From an uncultured Pelagibacteraceae bacterium (GTDB lineage: Bacteria; Pseudomonadota; Alphaproteobacteria; Pelagibacterales; Pelagibacteraceae), in assembly GCA_902546145.1 (NCBI GenBank), contig CACCIT010000001.1, forward strand, positions 117,121 to 181,120: a stretch of 64,000 bases of DNA, read 5' to 3'. A program made the translations under genes and the position numbers. Below are positions 1 through 9,402 of this stretch, piece after piece. Each line of letters opens with the position of its first letter. Position 1 is the stretch's first letter. The notes under the pieces were generated by a model that was not told the DNA's origin, did not search any database, and saw nothing but the letters and a program-made list of their open reading frames with translations.

Positions 1-1588
1 AGAGAACACATTAAGTGAAAACCCACAAGATATTAAAGAAATTGCAAAAAAACATAACCTTGGAGTTTCAACACTTCACGGTGCTGAATCTTTTTATGAA
101 TTTTTAAGACCTTCACACAGAGAAAAAAAAGCTTTCGTATGTAACGGTAGTGCATGCATGTGTGCTGGTACTCAAGACAAACTAAAAGATAAATTAAAAG
201 AAAAATTAGGTGATGACAAAGTTGGAGAGATGTTTTGTCTAGGTCATTGTTATGAAAATCATGCATTTCACTATGATGGTGAAAATTATGCTGGAAAAGA
301 TATTGAAAAGATTGATCAAATTTTAAAAGGTGAGGAAATTAAACAAGAAAAGTTTTTTTCTAAGAGCTATGCAACAACAAGTTTTTTAATGGATGATAAA
401 TTATCATCAACAGATCAATTCAAAGAACAGTTAAGTAAATTTTTAAAAACAGATAAAAAGGAAATAGTAAAATCATTATTAGACTCAAACTTAACAGGAA
501 GAGGTGGCGCTGGTTTTCCAACAGGAATGAAATGGGATTTCTGTAGTAAAGCAAAAGGTGATAAGAAATACGTTATCTGTAATGCAGATGAAGGTGACTC
601 AGGAGCTTTTTCAGATAGATACCTATTAGAAGATCAACCATTAAAAGTTATTTTTGGAATGGTGCTGTGTGGATTTGTAATTGGAAGTGATGAAGGAGTT
701 TTATACATCAGAGGCGAGTATCCAAAATCTATTGAAGCGATTAATGGATGTATCAATGAACTTAAAAAATTAAATTTACTTGGTGAAAATATTTTAGGAA
801 CAGATTTTTCTTTTGATCTTGGAATTTGTATCGGTCAAGGTGCATATATTTGTGGAGAAGAAACAGCTTTGATAGCTTCTATTGAAGGAAGAAGAGCTGA
901 AGTAGATGTAAGACCTCCCTTCCCTGTAACAGAAGGATTGTATAAAAAACCAACGGTGGTTAACAATGTCGAAACTTTAGCAGCTGCAACTGGAATTTTA
1001 TTAAATGGATCAGACAAATTTTCTTCAGTTGGAAATAAAAAGTCAGCTGGAACAAAACTAGTTTGCTTAGATAGCTTCTTTAACAATCCAGGTGTTTATG
1101 AAATTGATATGGGAACACCAATGAAAAAAATATTTAATGAAATTGGTGGCGGATACAAAGAACCTGTTAAAGCTTTTCAAATAGGTGGCCCTTTAGGTGG
1201 GGTTGTTCCTTTGAGTGAAATAGAAAATTTAAATTTAGATTTTCAAGAGTTTACTGCAAAAGGTTTTATGTTAGGTCACGCAAGTGTAGTTAGTATTCCA
1301 AAAGATTTTCCAATGGCTGAATATATTCATCATTTATTTGAATTTTCTGCAGAAGAGTCTTGTGGGAAATGTTTTCCTGGAAGACTTGGATCTTACAGAG
1401 GAAAAGAAATGTTTGATCAAGCTAAGAAGAAAACAGCTAAAATTCCTTTAAAATTACTAGAAGAATTGTTGGTTACTATGCAAAAAGGCTGCTTATGTGC
1501 TCTATGTGGAGCGATCCCAACTCCTATTCAAAACATCCTAAAATACTTTGGTGATGAAATGAAAAATGATATGGTGAAAGATAATTAA
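1..1588 (+). CDS. fdsB: NAD-dependent formate dehydrogenase, fused gamma-beta subunit (5' end outside window)
   Basis: Diaphorase part of a soluble Mo formate dehydrogenase: it passes electrons from the alpha subunit through Fe-S clusters and FMN to NAD+. The reading frame is open to the left edge, so the N-terminus is missing. The visible N-terminal part is NuoE/FdsG-like, with thioredoxin-fold [2Fe-2S] ligands in CNGSAC and CLGHC. The rest is NuoF/FdsB-like: the FMN/NADH loop GRGGAGFPTG, GAYICGEETALIASIEG, and a C-terminal Fe-S region. The two are one polypeptide, a FdsG-FdsB fusion. The usual CxxCxxC of the [4Fe-4S] site reads CGKCFPG, so the third Cys is Gly, while the later segment has three Cys (CLCALC). 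The stop overlaps the start of the alpha gene by one base (TAATG), indicating translational coupling. Confidence 0.9.
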   Translation, partial: ENTLSENPQDIKEIAKKHNLGVSTLHGAESFYEFLRPSHREKKAFVCNGSACMCAGTQDKLKDKLKEKLGDDKVGEMFCLGHCYENHAFHYDGENYAGKDIEKIDQILKGEEIKQEKFFSKSYATTSFLMDDKLSSTDQFKEQLSKFLKTDKKEIVKSLLDSNLTGRGGAGFPTGMKWDFCSKAKGDKKYVICNADEGDSGAFSDRYLLEDQPLKVIFGMVLCGFVIGSDEGVLYIRGEYPKSIEAINGCINELKKLNLLGENILGTDFSFDLGICIGQGAYICGEETALIASIEGRRAEVDVRPPFPVTEGLYKKPTVVNNVETLAAATGILLNGSDKFSSVGNKKSAGTKLVCLDSFFNNPGVYEIDMGTPMKKIFNEIGGGYKEPVKAFQIGGPLGGVVPLSEIENLNLDFQEFTAKGFMLGHASVVSIPKDFPMAEYIHHLFEFSAEESCGKCFPGRLGSYRGKEMFDQAKKKTAKIPLKLLEELLVTMQKGCLCALCGAIPTPIQNILKYFGDEMKNDMVKDN

Positions 1589-4356
1589 TGAGCTCAGAGA
1601 AAAGAAAAATTGCTTATATTGATGGAAAACCTTACGAAATAGGTCCTAATCATACATCTATTTTAAAATTCGTTAAAAGCTATGTTGGTGAAAAAAAGGT
1701 GCCAACTTTATGTGATGACCCTAACTTAGCACCATATGGAGCTTGCAGAGTTTGTTCAGTTGAAGTTGCGTTAGAAAAAGACGGACCAACTAGAGTAGTT
1801 GCATCTTGTCATACACCTGTTGTAGAAAACCAGCACATATTTACTTCAAACGAAGCATTAACAAGTCTTAGAAAAAATATTGTTGAGTTAGTTTTAACTG
1901 ACCACCCTATGGAATGTGATACTTGTGAAGTAAACAATAACTGTGAACTTCAAACGGTTGCAAATGATTTAGGTGTTGCTGATCATAGATACAATAGTCC
2001 TAAGCAACATAAAGGAATTCCAAGAGATACTTCTCATGATTACATGAGAATGAATTTAGATAACTGTATTAACTGCGGAAGATGTGTCAGAGCATGTGAT
2101 GAAATTCAAGGATCATTTGTTTTAACAATGAGTGGTAGAGGATTTGAATCTAGAATTACAACAGACAACGATATGATGTTTGGAGATAGTTCTTGTGTGT
2201 CATGTGGAGCTTGTGCTCATACATGTCCAACGGATGCAATTTCCGATGTATTCCAATCTAAGTCTGCAGCTGTAGATAAAAAAGTTAGAACAACTTGTTC
2301 GTACTGTGGTGTTGGTTGTAATTTAGAAGCATCTATTAAAGATGATAAGGTAGTTGCAATAGACACTCCTAAGCAAACAGAAGTAAACGCTGGTCACACT
2401 TGTATTAAGGGGAGATACGCATTTAGTTTTTATGAACACCCTGACAGATTAAAAACTCCATTGATTAAAAGAAATGGAAAGTTTGAAGAAGCAAGTTGGG
2501 ATGAAGCGTATGACTTTATCAAAAAAGAAATGAATAGAATTACAAAAGAAAATGGACCAGATGCTTTTGCTGGAATTTCTTCTGCAAGATGTACAAACGA
2601 AGAAAACTATGTTTTCCAAAAAATGATTAGAGCAGCTGTTGGAACTAACAGTGTAGATTGTTGTGCAAGAATTTGTCATTCGCCTACAGCTTGGGGTATG
2701 CAACAAACATTTGGAACAGGTGCTGCAACTAACTCAACAGAAGATATTTATCATGCAGATTTATTTTTAGTGATTGGTGCAAACCCAACTAATGCTCACC
2801 CAGTAACAGGAGCAAAAATTAAACAGCAAGTGATGAAAGGTAAAAAATTAATTGTCCTTGATCCGGTGACAACTGAATTAGCTAAACTTGCAGATTATCA
2901 TATCAAACTTAGACCAGGTACTAACGTTGCGGTTCTAAATATGATGTTACACTTTATTATTAAATCTAAACTTTATAATGCTGACTTTGTAAGAGATAGA
3001 ACAGAAGGTTTTGATAATTTCTTAAAAGAAATCGAAAGACAGGATGTTGATCAGTTAGCAAAAGTTGCTGGTGTTGATAAACAACTAGTTAAAGAAGCTG
3101 CAATTGCCTATGCAACAGCAAGAAATTCAATGGAGTTCCATGGATTAGGAGTTACTGAACACGAACAAGGTTCTAAAACTGTGATGTTGATTGCTGATTT
3201 AGCAATGATTACAGGAAATATTGGAAGAAAAGGTGTTGGTGTAAATCCACTTAGAGGCCAAAATAATGTACAAGGTGCTGCGGATATGGGTTGTCAGCCT
3301 CACCAAGGTGCAGGTTATTTTGAGGTAGCAGATGAAAACAATCAAAAATTTTATACTGAAAAATATGGTGTAACTCACCCTACTAAACCAGGTTTAAAAA
3401 TTCCTCAAATGTTTGAGGCCGCAATCAGTAAAGAACTAAAAGGTTTATGGATTATTGGTGAAGATATAGTTCAAACAGATCCAAATAGTGCACATGTTAT
3501 TGAAGCAATGAACTCATTAGAGCTATTGGTGGTTCAAGAAATATTTATGAGTGAAACTGCAAAACTTGCAACTGTAGTTTTACCTGGAACTACATTCTTA
3601 GAAAAAGATGGAACTTTTACAAATACTGAAAGAAGAATTCAAAGAGTTAATAGAGCAGTTCCTCCATTACCAGGTACAAAACCAGATGGACTAATTGTAA
3701 CTGAGATGATGCAAAAATTAGGTTTTGATCAACCATCTTATGATGCAGATCAAGTATTAGCAGAGATTGCTGATGTGGTACCATTCTTTAAAGGTGTTAC
3801 TAGAGAGAGACTTGGTAAATTAGGATTACAATGGCCTGTAAAAGAAGATGGAACAGATACACAAATTCTACACACAGAAACATTTAAACTTGGAAAAGGA
3901 AGATTGAAAAACTTTGATTGGAAAGAATCTAGTGAGATAGAAGCTAATCAAAAAGATTATCCATTAATTTTAACTACAAGTAGAGTTTTACAACACTACA
4001 ATGCAGCAACAATGACAAGAAGAACAAAAAATATAAATATTGTTAATGAAGACGTTTTATTAATTCATCCTAAAGATGCAGCTCATAGAGATTTAAATAC
4101 GGGTGATATTGGAAGATTATATTCTGGAAGAGGAGAAGTTGCTTTAAAAGTTGAAGTAACAGACAAAGTTAAAGAAGGAATTGTATTTACAACATTCCAC
4201 TTCCCAGAACATATGGTCAATATGGTTACTGGTCATGGAAAAGATGAAGAAACTATGTGTGCAGAATACAAAGTTTCATCAGTTGAAGTTCAAAAAATTT
4301 CTAATCAATTTAAAACAGAAGTTAAGCCAAAAGAACATCAAGCTGAAGTTAGTTAA
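1588..4356 (+). CDS. fdsA: Formate dehydrogenase alpha subunit, molybdopterin-dependent
   Basis: Catalytic subunit oxidising formate to CO2, 922 aa, cytoplasmic. In order: a ferredoxin-like [2Fe-2S] domain (C42, C53, C56, C74), a NuoG-like His-Cys3 cluster (H106, C110, C113, C119), two [4Fe-4S] ferredoxin motifs (C160-C170 and C203-C213), a further [4Fe-4S] site opening the molybdopterin domain (C237, C240, C244, C272), the bis-MGD-binding region and a C-terminal cap. The active site is ARICHSPT with Cys363-His364, so it is a cysteine and not a selenocysteine enzyme. The set of five clusters plus Mo matches the Rhodobacter/Cupriavidus FdsA type. No fdsC/fdhD maturation gene or fdsD follows; SelO comes 5 bases later instead. 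Expected role: energy from C1 compounds (formate from methyl-group or glycine oxidation). Confidence 0.93.
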   Translation: MSSEKRKIAYIDGKPYEIGPNHTSILKFVKSYVGEKKVPTLCDDPNLAPYGACRVCSVEVALEKDGPTRVVASCHTPVVENQHIFTSNEALTSLRKNIVELVLTDHPMECDTCEVNNNCELQTVANDLGVADHRYNSPKQHKGIPRDTSHDYMRMNLDNCINCGRCVRACDEIQGSFVLTMSGRGFESRITTDNDMMFGDSSCVSCGACAHTCPTDAISDVFQSKSAAVDKKVRTTCSYCGVGCNLEASIKDDKVVAIDTPKQTEVNAGHTCIKGRYAFSFYEHPDRLKTPLIKRNGKFEEASWDEAYDFIKKEMNRITKENGPDAFAGISSARCTNEENYVFQKMIRAAVGTNSVDCCARICHSPTAWGMQQTFGTGAATNSTEDIYHADLFLVIGANPTNAHPVTGAKIKQQVMKGKKLIVLDPVTTELAKLADYHIKLRPGTNVAVLNMMLHFIIKSKLYNADFVRDRTEGFDNFLKEIERQDVDQLAKVAGVDKQLVKEAAIAYATARNSMEFHGLGVTEHEQGSKTVMLIADLAMITGNIGRKGVGVNPLRGQNNVQGAADMGCQPHQGAGYFEVADENNQKFYTEKYGVTHPTKPGLKIPQMFEAAISKELKGLWIIGEDIVQTDPNSAHVIEAMNSLELLVVQEIFMSETAKLATVVLPGTTFLEKDGTFTNTERRIQRVNRAVPPLPGTKPDGLIVTEMMQKLGFDQPSYDADQVLAEIADVVPFFKGVTRERLGKLGLQWPVKEDGTDTQILHTETFKLGKGRLKNFDWKESSEIEANQKDYPLILTTSRVLQHYNAATMTRRTKNINIVNEDVLLIHPKDAAHRDLNTGDIGRLYSGRGEVALKVEVTDKVKEGIVFTTFHFPEHMVNMVTGHGKDEETMCAEYKVSSVEVQKISNQFKTEVKPKEHQAEVS

Positions 4357-4361
4357 TTAAA

Positions 4362-5807
4362 ATGACCATCGGTTGGCATTTTGATAATTCATATTCAAAA
4401 CTATCAAAAACATTTAAAGAAGACATCAAACCTACACCCGTTCATGAACCTGAACTTGTTATTTTAAACGAAGAACTTGCTAAAAATTTAAATTTAAACT
4501 TTTCAGGAATAGATAAAAAAAAATTAGCTGAAATATTTTCAGGAAATAGTTTGCCTGATGGAACTAATTCAATTGCACAAGCATATGCTGGTCATCAATT
4601 TGGTCATTTCACGATGCTTGGAGATGGTAGAGCAGTTTTATTAGGAGAACATATAGATAATAAAAATCAACGTTTCGATATACAATTTAAAGGTTCAGGA
4701 AGAACCTCTTTTTCTAGAGGCGGAGATGGAAGGGCTGCTTTAGGTCCAATGCTGAGAGAATACATAATTAGTGAAGCAATTAACGCTTTAAATATTCCAA
4801 CAACTAGAAGTCTTGCTGTTGTTAAAACTGGGGAAAAAGTAGTTAGAGAAAATTTGTTAAATGGAGCAATATTAACAAGAGTTGCATCCAGTCATATTCG
4901 AGTTGGAACTTTTCAATATATTGCAGCCACTCAAAATCTTGAGGATCTTAATACATTAGTTGATTACACAATTGATAGACACTATCCAGAAATTAAATCC
5001 TCTAAAAACAAAGCTTTAGATTTATTAAGTCTTGTAATGGAAAAACAATGTCAGTTAGTCATTAATTGGATGAGAGTTGGATTTATTCATGGAGTGATGA
5101 ACACTGATAATATGGCTATTTCTGGCGAAACAATTGATTATGGTCCATGTGCTTTTATGGATCAGTATGATCCAAAAACTGTTTTTAGCTCTATAGATAA
5201 ATTTGGAAGATATGCTTTTTCAAATCAACCACCAATTACAAAATGGAATTTAGCAAGATTTGCAGAATGTCTGATACCACTTATTGATAAAGATGAAGAT
5301 ACAGCAGTTAAAATTGCAACAGAGTTAATTGATAATTTTCAAAATATTTATGAAGAAAAATGGTTAAATATGATGAGAGATAAACTTGGTTTATTTGGTG
5401 AAGATAAAAATGATCTAACATTAATTAATAAACTTTTAGATTGGATGAAAAATAATAATGCAGATTACACAAATACCTTCTGTCATTTAATGGGTGTTGA
5501 GATTGATGATGAAGTTTACAAAAATGATGATTTTAAAAGTTGGACTAATGAATGGGAAAAAAGATTAAAACTAAATAATTCATCTGACAAATATTTGGAA
5601 CTGATGAAAAAAACTAATCCTATCGTTATTCCAAGAAATCAAAAAGTTGAAGAAGCTCTAGCTGATGCAGACAAAGGAAATCTAGAAACAATGAATAAGC
5701 TTTTAAAAGTTTTAAGTAATCCTTATTCTGATCAAAAAAATATTATTGAATTTCAAAAGTCTACACTAATTGGTAAAGAAAAATATCAAACTTTTTGTGG
5801 AACTTAA
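4362..5807 (+). CDS. selO: Protein adenylyltransferase SelO (YdiU/UPF0061 family)
   Basis: Pseudokinase-fold enzyme that transfers AMP from ATP to Ser/Thr/Tyr hydroxyls of target proteins, linked in E. coli to redox homeostasis. At 481 aa it is the usual bacterial length. Family signatures are visible: AYAGHQFGHFTMLGDGRA near residues 74-91, KGSGRTSFSRGGDGRAALGP in the nucleotide-binding region, and DNMAISGETIDYGPCAFMD with the catalytic/metal aspartates. The protein ends TFCGT, so Cys lies three residues from the end, where animal SelO carries selenocysteine; this is the ordinary bacterial Cys form. It starts 5 bases after fdsA on the same strand, so co-transcription with formate dehydrogenase is likely. 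Its end overlaps the convergent downstream gene by 4 bases. Confidence 0.92.
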   Translation: MTIGWHFDNSYSKLSKTFKEDIKPTPVHEPELVILNEELAKNLNLNFSGIDKKKLAEIFSGNSLPDGTNSIAQAYAGHQFGHFTMLGDGRAVLLGEHIDNKNQRFDIQFKGSGRTSFSRGGDGRAALGPMLREYIISEAINALNIPTTRSLAVVKTGEKVVRENLLNGAILTRVASSHIRVGTFQYIAATQNLEDLNTLVDYTIDRHYPEIKSSKNKALDLLSLVMEKQCQLVINWMRVGFIHGVMNTDNMAISGETIDYGPCAFMDQYDPKTVFSSIDKFGRYAFSNQPPITKWNLARFAECLIPLIDKDEDTAVKIATELIDNFQNIYEEKWLNMMRDKLGLFGEDKNDLTLINKLLDWMKNNNADYTNTFCHLMGVEIDDEVYKNDDFKSWTNEWEKRLKLNNSSDKYLELMKKTNPIVIPRNQKVEEALADADKGNLETMNKLLKVLSNPYSDQKNIIEFQKSTLIGKEKYQTFCGT

Positions 5808-7039
5808 TTATTAAATAATTTTTTGGTTAAAGAATAAACTGAAGAAATAAATATTAATGATATAATGAAAATTATATAAAAATCCAAACAATGTTTAGTG
5901 ACTGTCGCAATTGGTTTGAAAAGTTTTAAATGGTTTTCATACATGTAAATTAATATTGTCGATATAAAAAATTTTCCACACAAAGCATAATAATAAAAGC
6001 TATAAAAGGACTTAAAATTACTTAATTTTTTTTGACTTAGTATCCATGGAATTAAACCTAAAAAAAATATTTCTCTATACATATAATTAGAAAAACTAAA
6101 ATAACAAACCAACACAATAATGGTTGATAAAATGTAGAGTCTATTTTCAAAACAATTTTTGCTGAATAATTCTTTTATTTTTTCATCCGAAAAAATAAAT
6201 TTTACTTTTGAAAATAATGTAAAAATAATTGGAACTAAAAGAATTAATAAAATGAAAATATATTTTATCCAATTATAGTCTTTGCCATGAAATACAATTT
6301 TTATATCATTTATATGATTAACAAATCCTATAAAAGAAAAAGATAAAAAAGCTGACGCAGAAAATTGTTTTGAATTTTCAGATATTTTTTTCAAACTATC
6401 AATTTCAAAGTATAAAATAAAAAAAATAATGAGTACTAAAAATGTTAAATTTATTATTATTTTTTTTAAGTTCCTTTTAAATAAAAAAATTATTGAACTA
6501 ACTATGGGATAAAATTTAGTTATAGTTCCTAAAATGATTAAAAAATAATTTAATATTAAATTTTTATTAATAGATATTAGAAAGATAATTAAAAAAATTA
6601 AATTATCAATGTTAGCCCTCTCAATTACAAATAAAACTGGAATACTAAAAATAAATGGTAGTGCTGTTAAATATTCAAATTTTTTTTTGAAATCAAAAAA
6701 TGTTACGACTACATAAATAAATAAAAAATTAATAATTATAGGTAACACTAAATAATAAAACTTTGGAAATTCTTTTATTAATGGAATATTAAGTAATATA
6801 TTTCCATATACATGATACCTATTCCAAAAATCACATGGGTTCTCAATGTATACGTCTACTTTTGTTTTGCATAAATTAGCACTTAAGATCACCGACCAAT
6901 CAGCAAATATATTTATTACTCCATCTTTAACAATTGGGAAAAGTGTTGGATAAATAAGTTGTTTTGTAATGAGAAAATAAAATATTAAAGATATTATTGA
7001 TGCAATAATGAAATAAGTTAAATTTTTTTTAAATTGCAT
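5804..7039 (-). CDS. Polytopic membrane protein, GT87/DUF2029-like mannosyltransferase
   Basis: A 411-aa, very hydrophobic protein with about ten membrane segments, strongly AT-biased in codon choice (Ile, Leu, Phe, Lys). The opening loop after the first membrane segment (FADWSVILSANLC ... NRYHVYGN) and the later ERANIDNLIFLIIFL segment resemble the GT-C fold glycosyltransferase family 87, whose members use polyprenyl-phosphate-linked mannose to build cell-envelope glycans. No catalytic residue can be assigned with certainty. It lies alone between the convergent selO gene (4-base overlap) and the upstream oxidoreductase gene, which ends 9 bases before it. Family assignment is moderate; a flippase-like membrane protein is the alternative. 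Confidence 0.55.
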   Translation of the reverse strand: MQFKKNLTYFIIASIISLIFYFLITKQLIYPTLFPIVKDGVINIFADWSVILSANLCKTKVDVYIENPCDFWNRYHVYGNILLNIPLIKEFPKFYYLVLPIIINFLFIYVVVTFFDFKKKFEYLTALPFIFSIPVLFVIERANIDNLIFLIIFLISINKNLILNYFLIILGTITKFYPIVSSIIFLFKRNLKKIIINLTFLVLIIFFILYFEIDSLKKISENSKQFSASAFLSFSFIGFVNHINDIKIVFHGKDYNWIKYIFILLILLVPIIFTLFSKVKFIFSDEKIKELFSKNCFENRLYILSTIIVLVCYFSFSNYMYREIFFLGLIPWILSQKKLSNFKSFYSFYYYALCGKFFISTILIYMYENHLKLFKPIATVTKHCLDFYIIFIISLIFISSVYSLTKKLFNN

Positions 7040-7048
7040 CAGTAAATT

Positions 7049-8152
7049 TTAGAGAACGTAAGGTTCTCTTCTGGCCGTTTTACCTAATACTCTTTCGACA
7101 GCAAAATCACTTATATCAATTGTTTGATACGAACCAGTTGTAATCAATTCAGTTAATGCTCTTCCAATACCTGGGGCTTGCATCAATCCTCTTCCTGTAA
7201 ATCCAGTAGCCATATAAACATTATCGTACTTAGGATGTTTTCCAACTACAGCATTATTATCTAGTCTGTTACAATCATAGTAACCTGCCCAGCCTCCAGT
7301 TAATTTTAATTCTTCAAAAGCTGGTATTCTTTTTGCTAGTGCTGGCCAAACTAATTCTTCAAAATCATTCCATGCTGGCTCCAAGTCATCTGCCCCAAAT
7401 ACTGACAATGGTGATCCTGCTAAATACTCACCACCCTCTGGTCTCCAATATACACCTGTAGTTAAATCACCAATTAGAGGCATTTCTTTTATGTATGTTG
7501 GACATTTTACTCTGAACACTGTGTGTTTTTGAGGTTCAACAGGAATGTCTTCTAATAACTCTTTAGTCCAACAACCAGCTGCAGAAACAATTGTTTTAGC
7601 ATTTATCTCTGATAGACTTTTAATCTCTCCTTTTATAAATTCTGCTCCAAGTTCTATTGCCTTACTTTTAAGTGCACTATGAAACATGAAAGGATCAATC
7701 CAACCTTCACTTTGGTTGTCTGTGTAAGTAGCGGTCTCAACACCTTCATCATTTATATATGGAAATACTTTTGATAACTCTGAGCCTTTAATATTTTTTG
7801 TACCTGCATCACATTCTTTATGATTTTCTAAAGCTTTATATTGTTCTTCAGCATGTTCAGGACCAAACATCAAAAGGTAACCATTGGTCACCATACTTGC
7901 TGTTGGATTAGGATTTTTTTCAGTTTTCAATAATTCTGGTATTTGAAAAATAAATTCTCTTGCAAATTTACCTAGGAGGATATTTTCTTTTTGAAAAAAT
8001 TGTCTTCTAAAACCTCCTAAAGACAAAGGAAATGAAGCTGTTTTATAAGTTGGATCTCTTTCAATGACTTTAACTTTTCTTCCTTCTTTTGAGAGAAAAT
8101 AAGCTGTTGCCGCTCCGATTATTCCACCACCAACTACAACAACATCATCCAT
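7049..8152 (-). CDS. FAD-dependent oxidoreductase, DAO (sarcosine/glycine oxidase-like) family
   Basis: A 367-aa flavoenzyme. I place the start at 8152 because the FAD dinucleotide motif VVVGGGIIGAATAYFL follows directly; a longer frame to a TTG at 8206 would run into the upstream gene. Features are the N-terminal Rossmann fold (residues 2-30), a motif SLGGFRRQFF (about residue 45) typical of sarcosine oxidase/dimethylglycine dehydrogenase-type DAO proteins, and a C-terminal ATGFTGRGLMQAPGIGR flavin-binding segment. Such enzymes oxidise N-methyl or amino groups of small amino acids to imines. SAR11 cells use many methylated amines and amino acids, but the substrate here cannot be read from sequence. 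It is 2 bases downstream of tspO, so the two are probably co-transcribed. Confidence 0.8.
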   Translation of the reverse strand: MDDVVVVGGGIIGAATAYFLSKEGRKVKVIERDPTYKTASFPLSLGGFRRQFFQKENILLGKFAREFIFQIPELLKTEKNPNPTASMVTNGYLLMFGPEHAEEQYKALENHKECDAGTKNIKGSELSKVFPYINDEGVETATYTDNQSEGWIDPFMFHSALKSKAIELGAEFIKGEIKSLSEINAKTIVSAAGCWTKELLEDIPVEPQKHTVFRVKCPTYIKEMPLIGDLTTGVYWRPEGGEYLAGSPLSVFGADDLEPAWNDFEELVWPALAKRIPAFEELKLTGGWAGYYDCNRLDNNAVVGKHPKYDNVYMATGFTGRGLMQAPGIGRALTELITTGSYQTIDISDFAVERVLGKTARREPYVL

Positions 8153-8154
8153 AA

Positions 8155-8622
8155 TTAATTCAATATTATCAAACTTGTATTCAAAATTAGAGCAAAGCAA
8201 CACCAAAGTAAATATGGAATCATTAAATACGAGCTCATCATTGTGACGCGTCTATAACTTATGATTAGATTGATAATAAATGCAATTAACACAACTAATA
8301 CTAATAAAGCTAAAACCATGTTGTGAAATACAAAGAAAACTATACTCCAAGTTGCATTGAAAACTAAATGAATAAAATAAATATAAACTGTATTCATCAC
8401 TTTATTTTTAGAATGCCAGTACATCCAAATAGAAATTGTCATCAATAAATATAAAATTGTCCATACCGGACCAAACACCCAGTCTGGTGGATTAAAAACA
8501 GGTTTATTTAATAAAGAATACCAAGGCTCCTTGAAAGTAAATGTAGCTAAACCTCCAATTAATGAAGCTGAAAATGTAATGATAAGAAATAATATAAATG
8601 TTACAATTTTATTTTTTAACAT
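8155..8622 (-). CDS. tspO: TspO/MBR family membrane protein
   Basis: About 155 aa with five predicted membrane helices. The Trp/Pro-rich segment EPWYSLLNKPVFNPPDWVFGPVWTILYLLM is the family hallmark (quoted region near residues 33-63), followed by an NATWS motif, also typical. TspO proteins bind porphyrins and related ligands, and in Rhodobacter act as a sensor-like regulator of photosynthesis and stress genes. An ATG at 8622 is preferred over a TTG at 8640, because the latter would leave only 3 bases to the divergent SDR gene. Cells that make or import tetrapyrroles, or handle singlet oxygen, often keep this gene near SDR, DUF3833 and Cfa-like genes, as here. Confidence 0.88.
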   Translation of the reverse strand: MLKNKIVTFILFLIITFSASLIGGLATFTFKEPWYSLLNKPVFNPPDWVFGPVWTILYLLMTISIWMYWHSKNKVMNTVYIYFIHLVFNATWSIVFFVFHNMVLALLVLVVLIAFIINLIISYRRVTMMSSYLMIPYLLWCCFALILNTSLIILN

Positions 8623-8643
8623 AATGTTTACACATAACAAAAA

Positions 8644-9402
8644 ATGAGCAAAAAAACTATTTGGATAACTGGTGGCAGCACAGGAATTGGTAAAGCTTTG
8701 GCAATTAAATTTGCAAACAAAGGATGGAATGTTGCGGTATCTGCGAGAAGAGTTGAGCTCCTAGATGAACTTTCAAAAAATTATGAAAATATTTCATCAT
8801 TTCCCTTAGATGTTACTGATAAAACAAAATGTATAGAAGTTTTCAATAAGATTAAAACTAAGTTTGAAAATATTGATATATGTTTTTTTTCAACTGGTAC
8901 ATGGAATCCAAAAAAAGAAAAAGAAATCGATGTTGAGCAAATGGAAGATGTTTTTAAAGTAAATTTTTTTGGAACTGTGAACTCCATTAAAGCAGTGGAA
9001 CAATATTATAGAGAAAGAAAAAGTGGTATAATCACTATAGTTTCATCTATTGCTGGTTATAGAGGATTGCCTAATTCAACTGGTTATGGACCATCAAAAT
9101 CTGCACTAAATAATTTAGCAGAAAGTTTATATTTTGATTTTAAAAGGTACAATGTTCGTGTTTGTTTAGTTTCTCCTGGTTTTATTAAAACACCAATGAC
9201 TGATAAGAATGATTTTAAAATGCCATTTTTGAAAACACCTGAATTTGCTGCAGATCAAATTTATGATGGCTTAATTAATAAAAATGTTTTCGAGATTCAT
9301 TTTCCAAAAGCTCTTACTTTAACATTAAAATTCTTTAGTTTTCTTCCAAGTAAGCTTTATTTTAAATTAGTGGGGAAGATGACTAAGCATCAAAAGAAGT
9401 AA
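8644..9402 (+). CDS. Short-chain dehydrogenase/reductase (SDR)
   Basis: A 252-aa NAD(P)-dependent oxidoreductase of the classical SDR type. The cofactor motif TGGSTGIG is at residues 9-16, the NNAG-equivalent region reads FFSTGTW, and the catalytic set includes Ser in VSSIAGY and Y148/K152 in YGPSK. The C-terminal hydrophobic tail (FFSFLPSKLYFKLVG) suggests membrane association, as in SDRs of lipid metabolism. It is divergent from tspO and ends exactly one base before the convergent DUF3833 lipoprotein gene. In many proteobacteria a similar SDR sits with amine-oxidase-like, DUF1365, Cfa-like and DUF3833 genes, so a role in modifying membrane lipids is plausible. The substrate is unknown. Confidence 0.85.
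   Translation: MSKKTIWITGGSTGIGKALAIKFANKGWNVAVSARRVELLDELSKNYENISSFPLDVTDKTKCIEVFNKIKTKFENIDICFFSTGTWNPKKEKEIDVEQMEDVFKVNFFGTVNSIKAVEQYYRERKSGIITIVSSIAGYRGLPNSTGYGPSKSALNNLAESLYFDFKRYNVRVCLVSPGFIKTPMTDKNDFKMPFLKTPEFAADQIYDGLINKNVFEIHFPKALTLTLKFFSFLPSKLYFKLVGKMTKHQKK

Noticed and set aside
2650..2690. Possible selenocysteine in formate dehydrogenase alpha
   Set aside because: The active-site codon is TGT (Cys363) and there is no in-frame TGA.
7050..7080. Hairpin AGAGAAC-GTAAG-GTTCTCT as a terminator
   Set aside because: It lies in the C-terminal codons of the oxidoreductase and has no following T run on the relevant strand.
8153..8206. Longer start (TTG at 8206) for the DAO-family oxidoreductase
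   Set aside because: It would overlap tspO by about 50 bases and adds 18 residues before the FAD motif, which normally begins within the first few residues.
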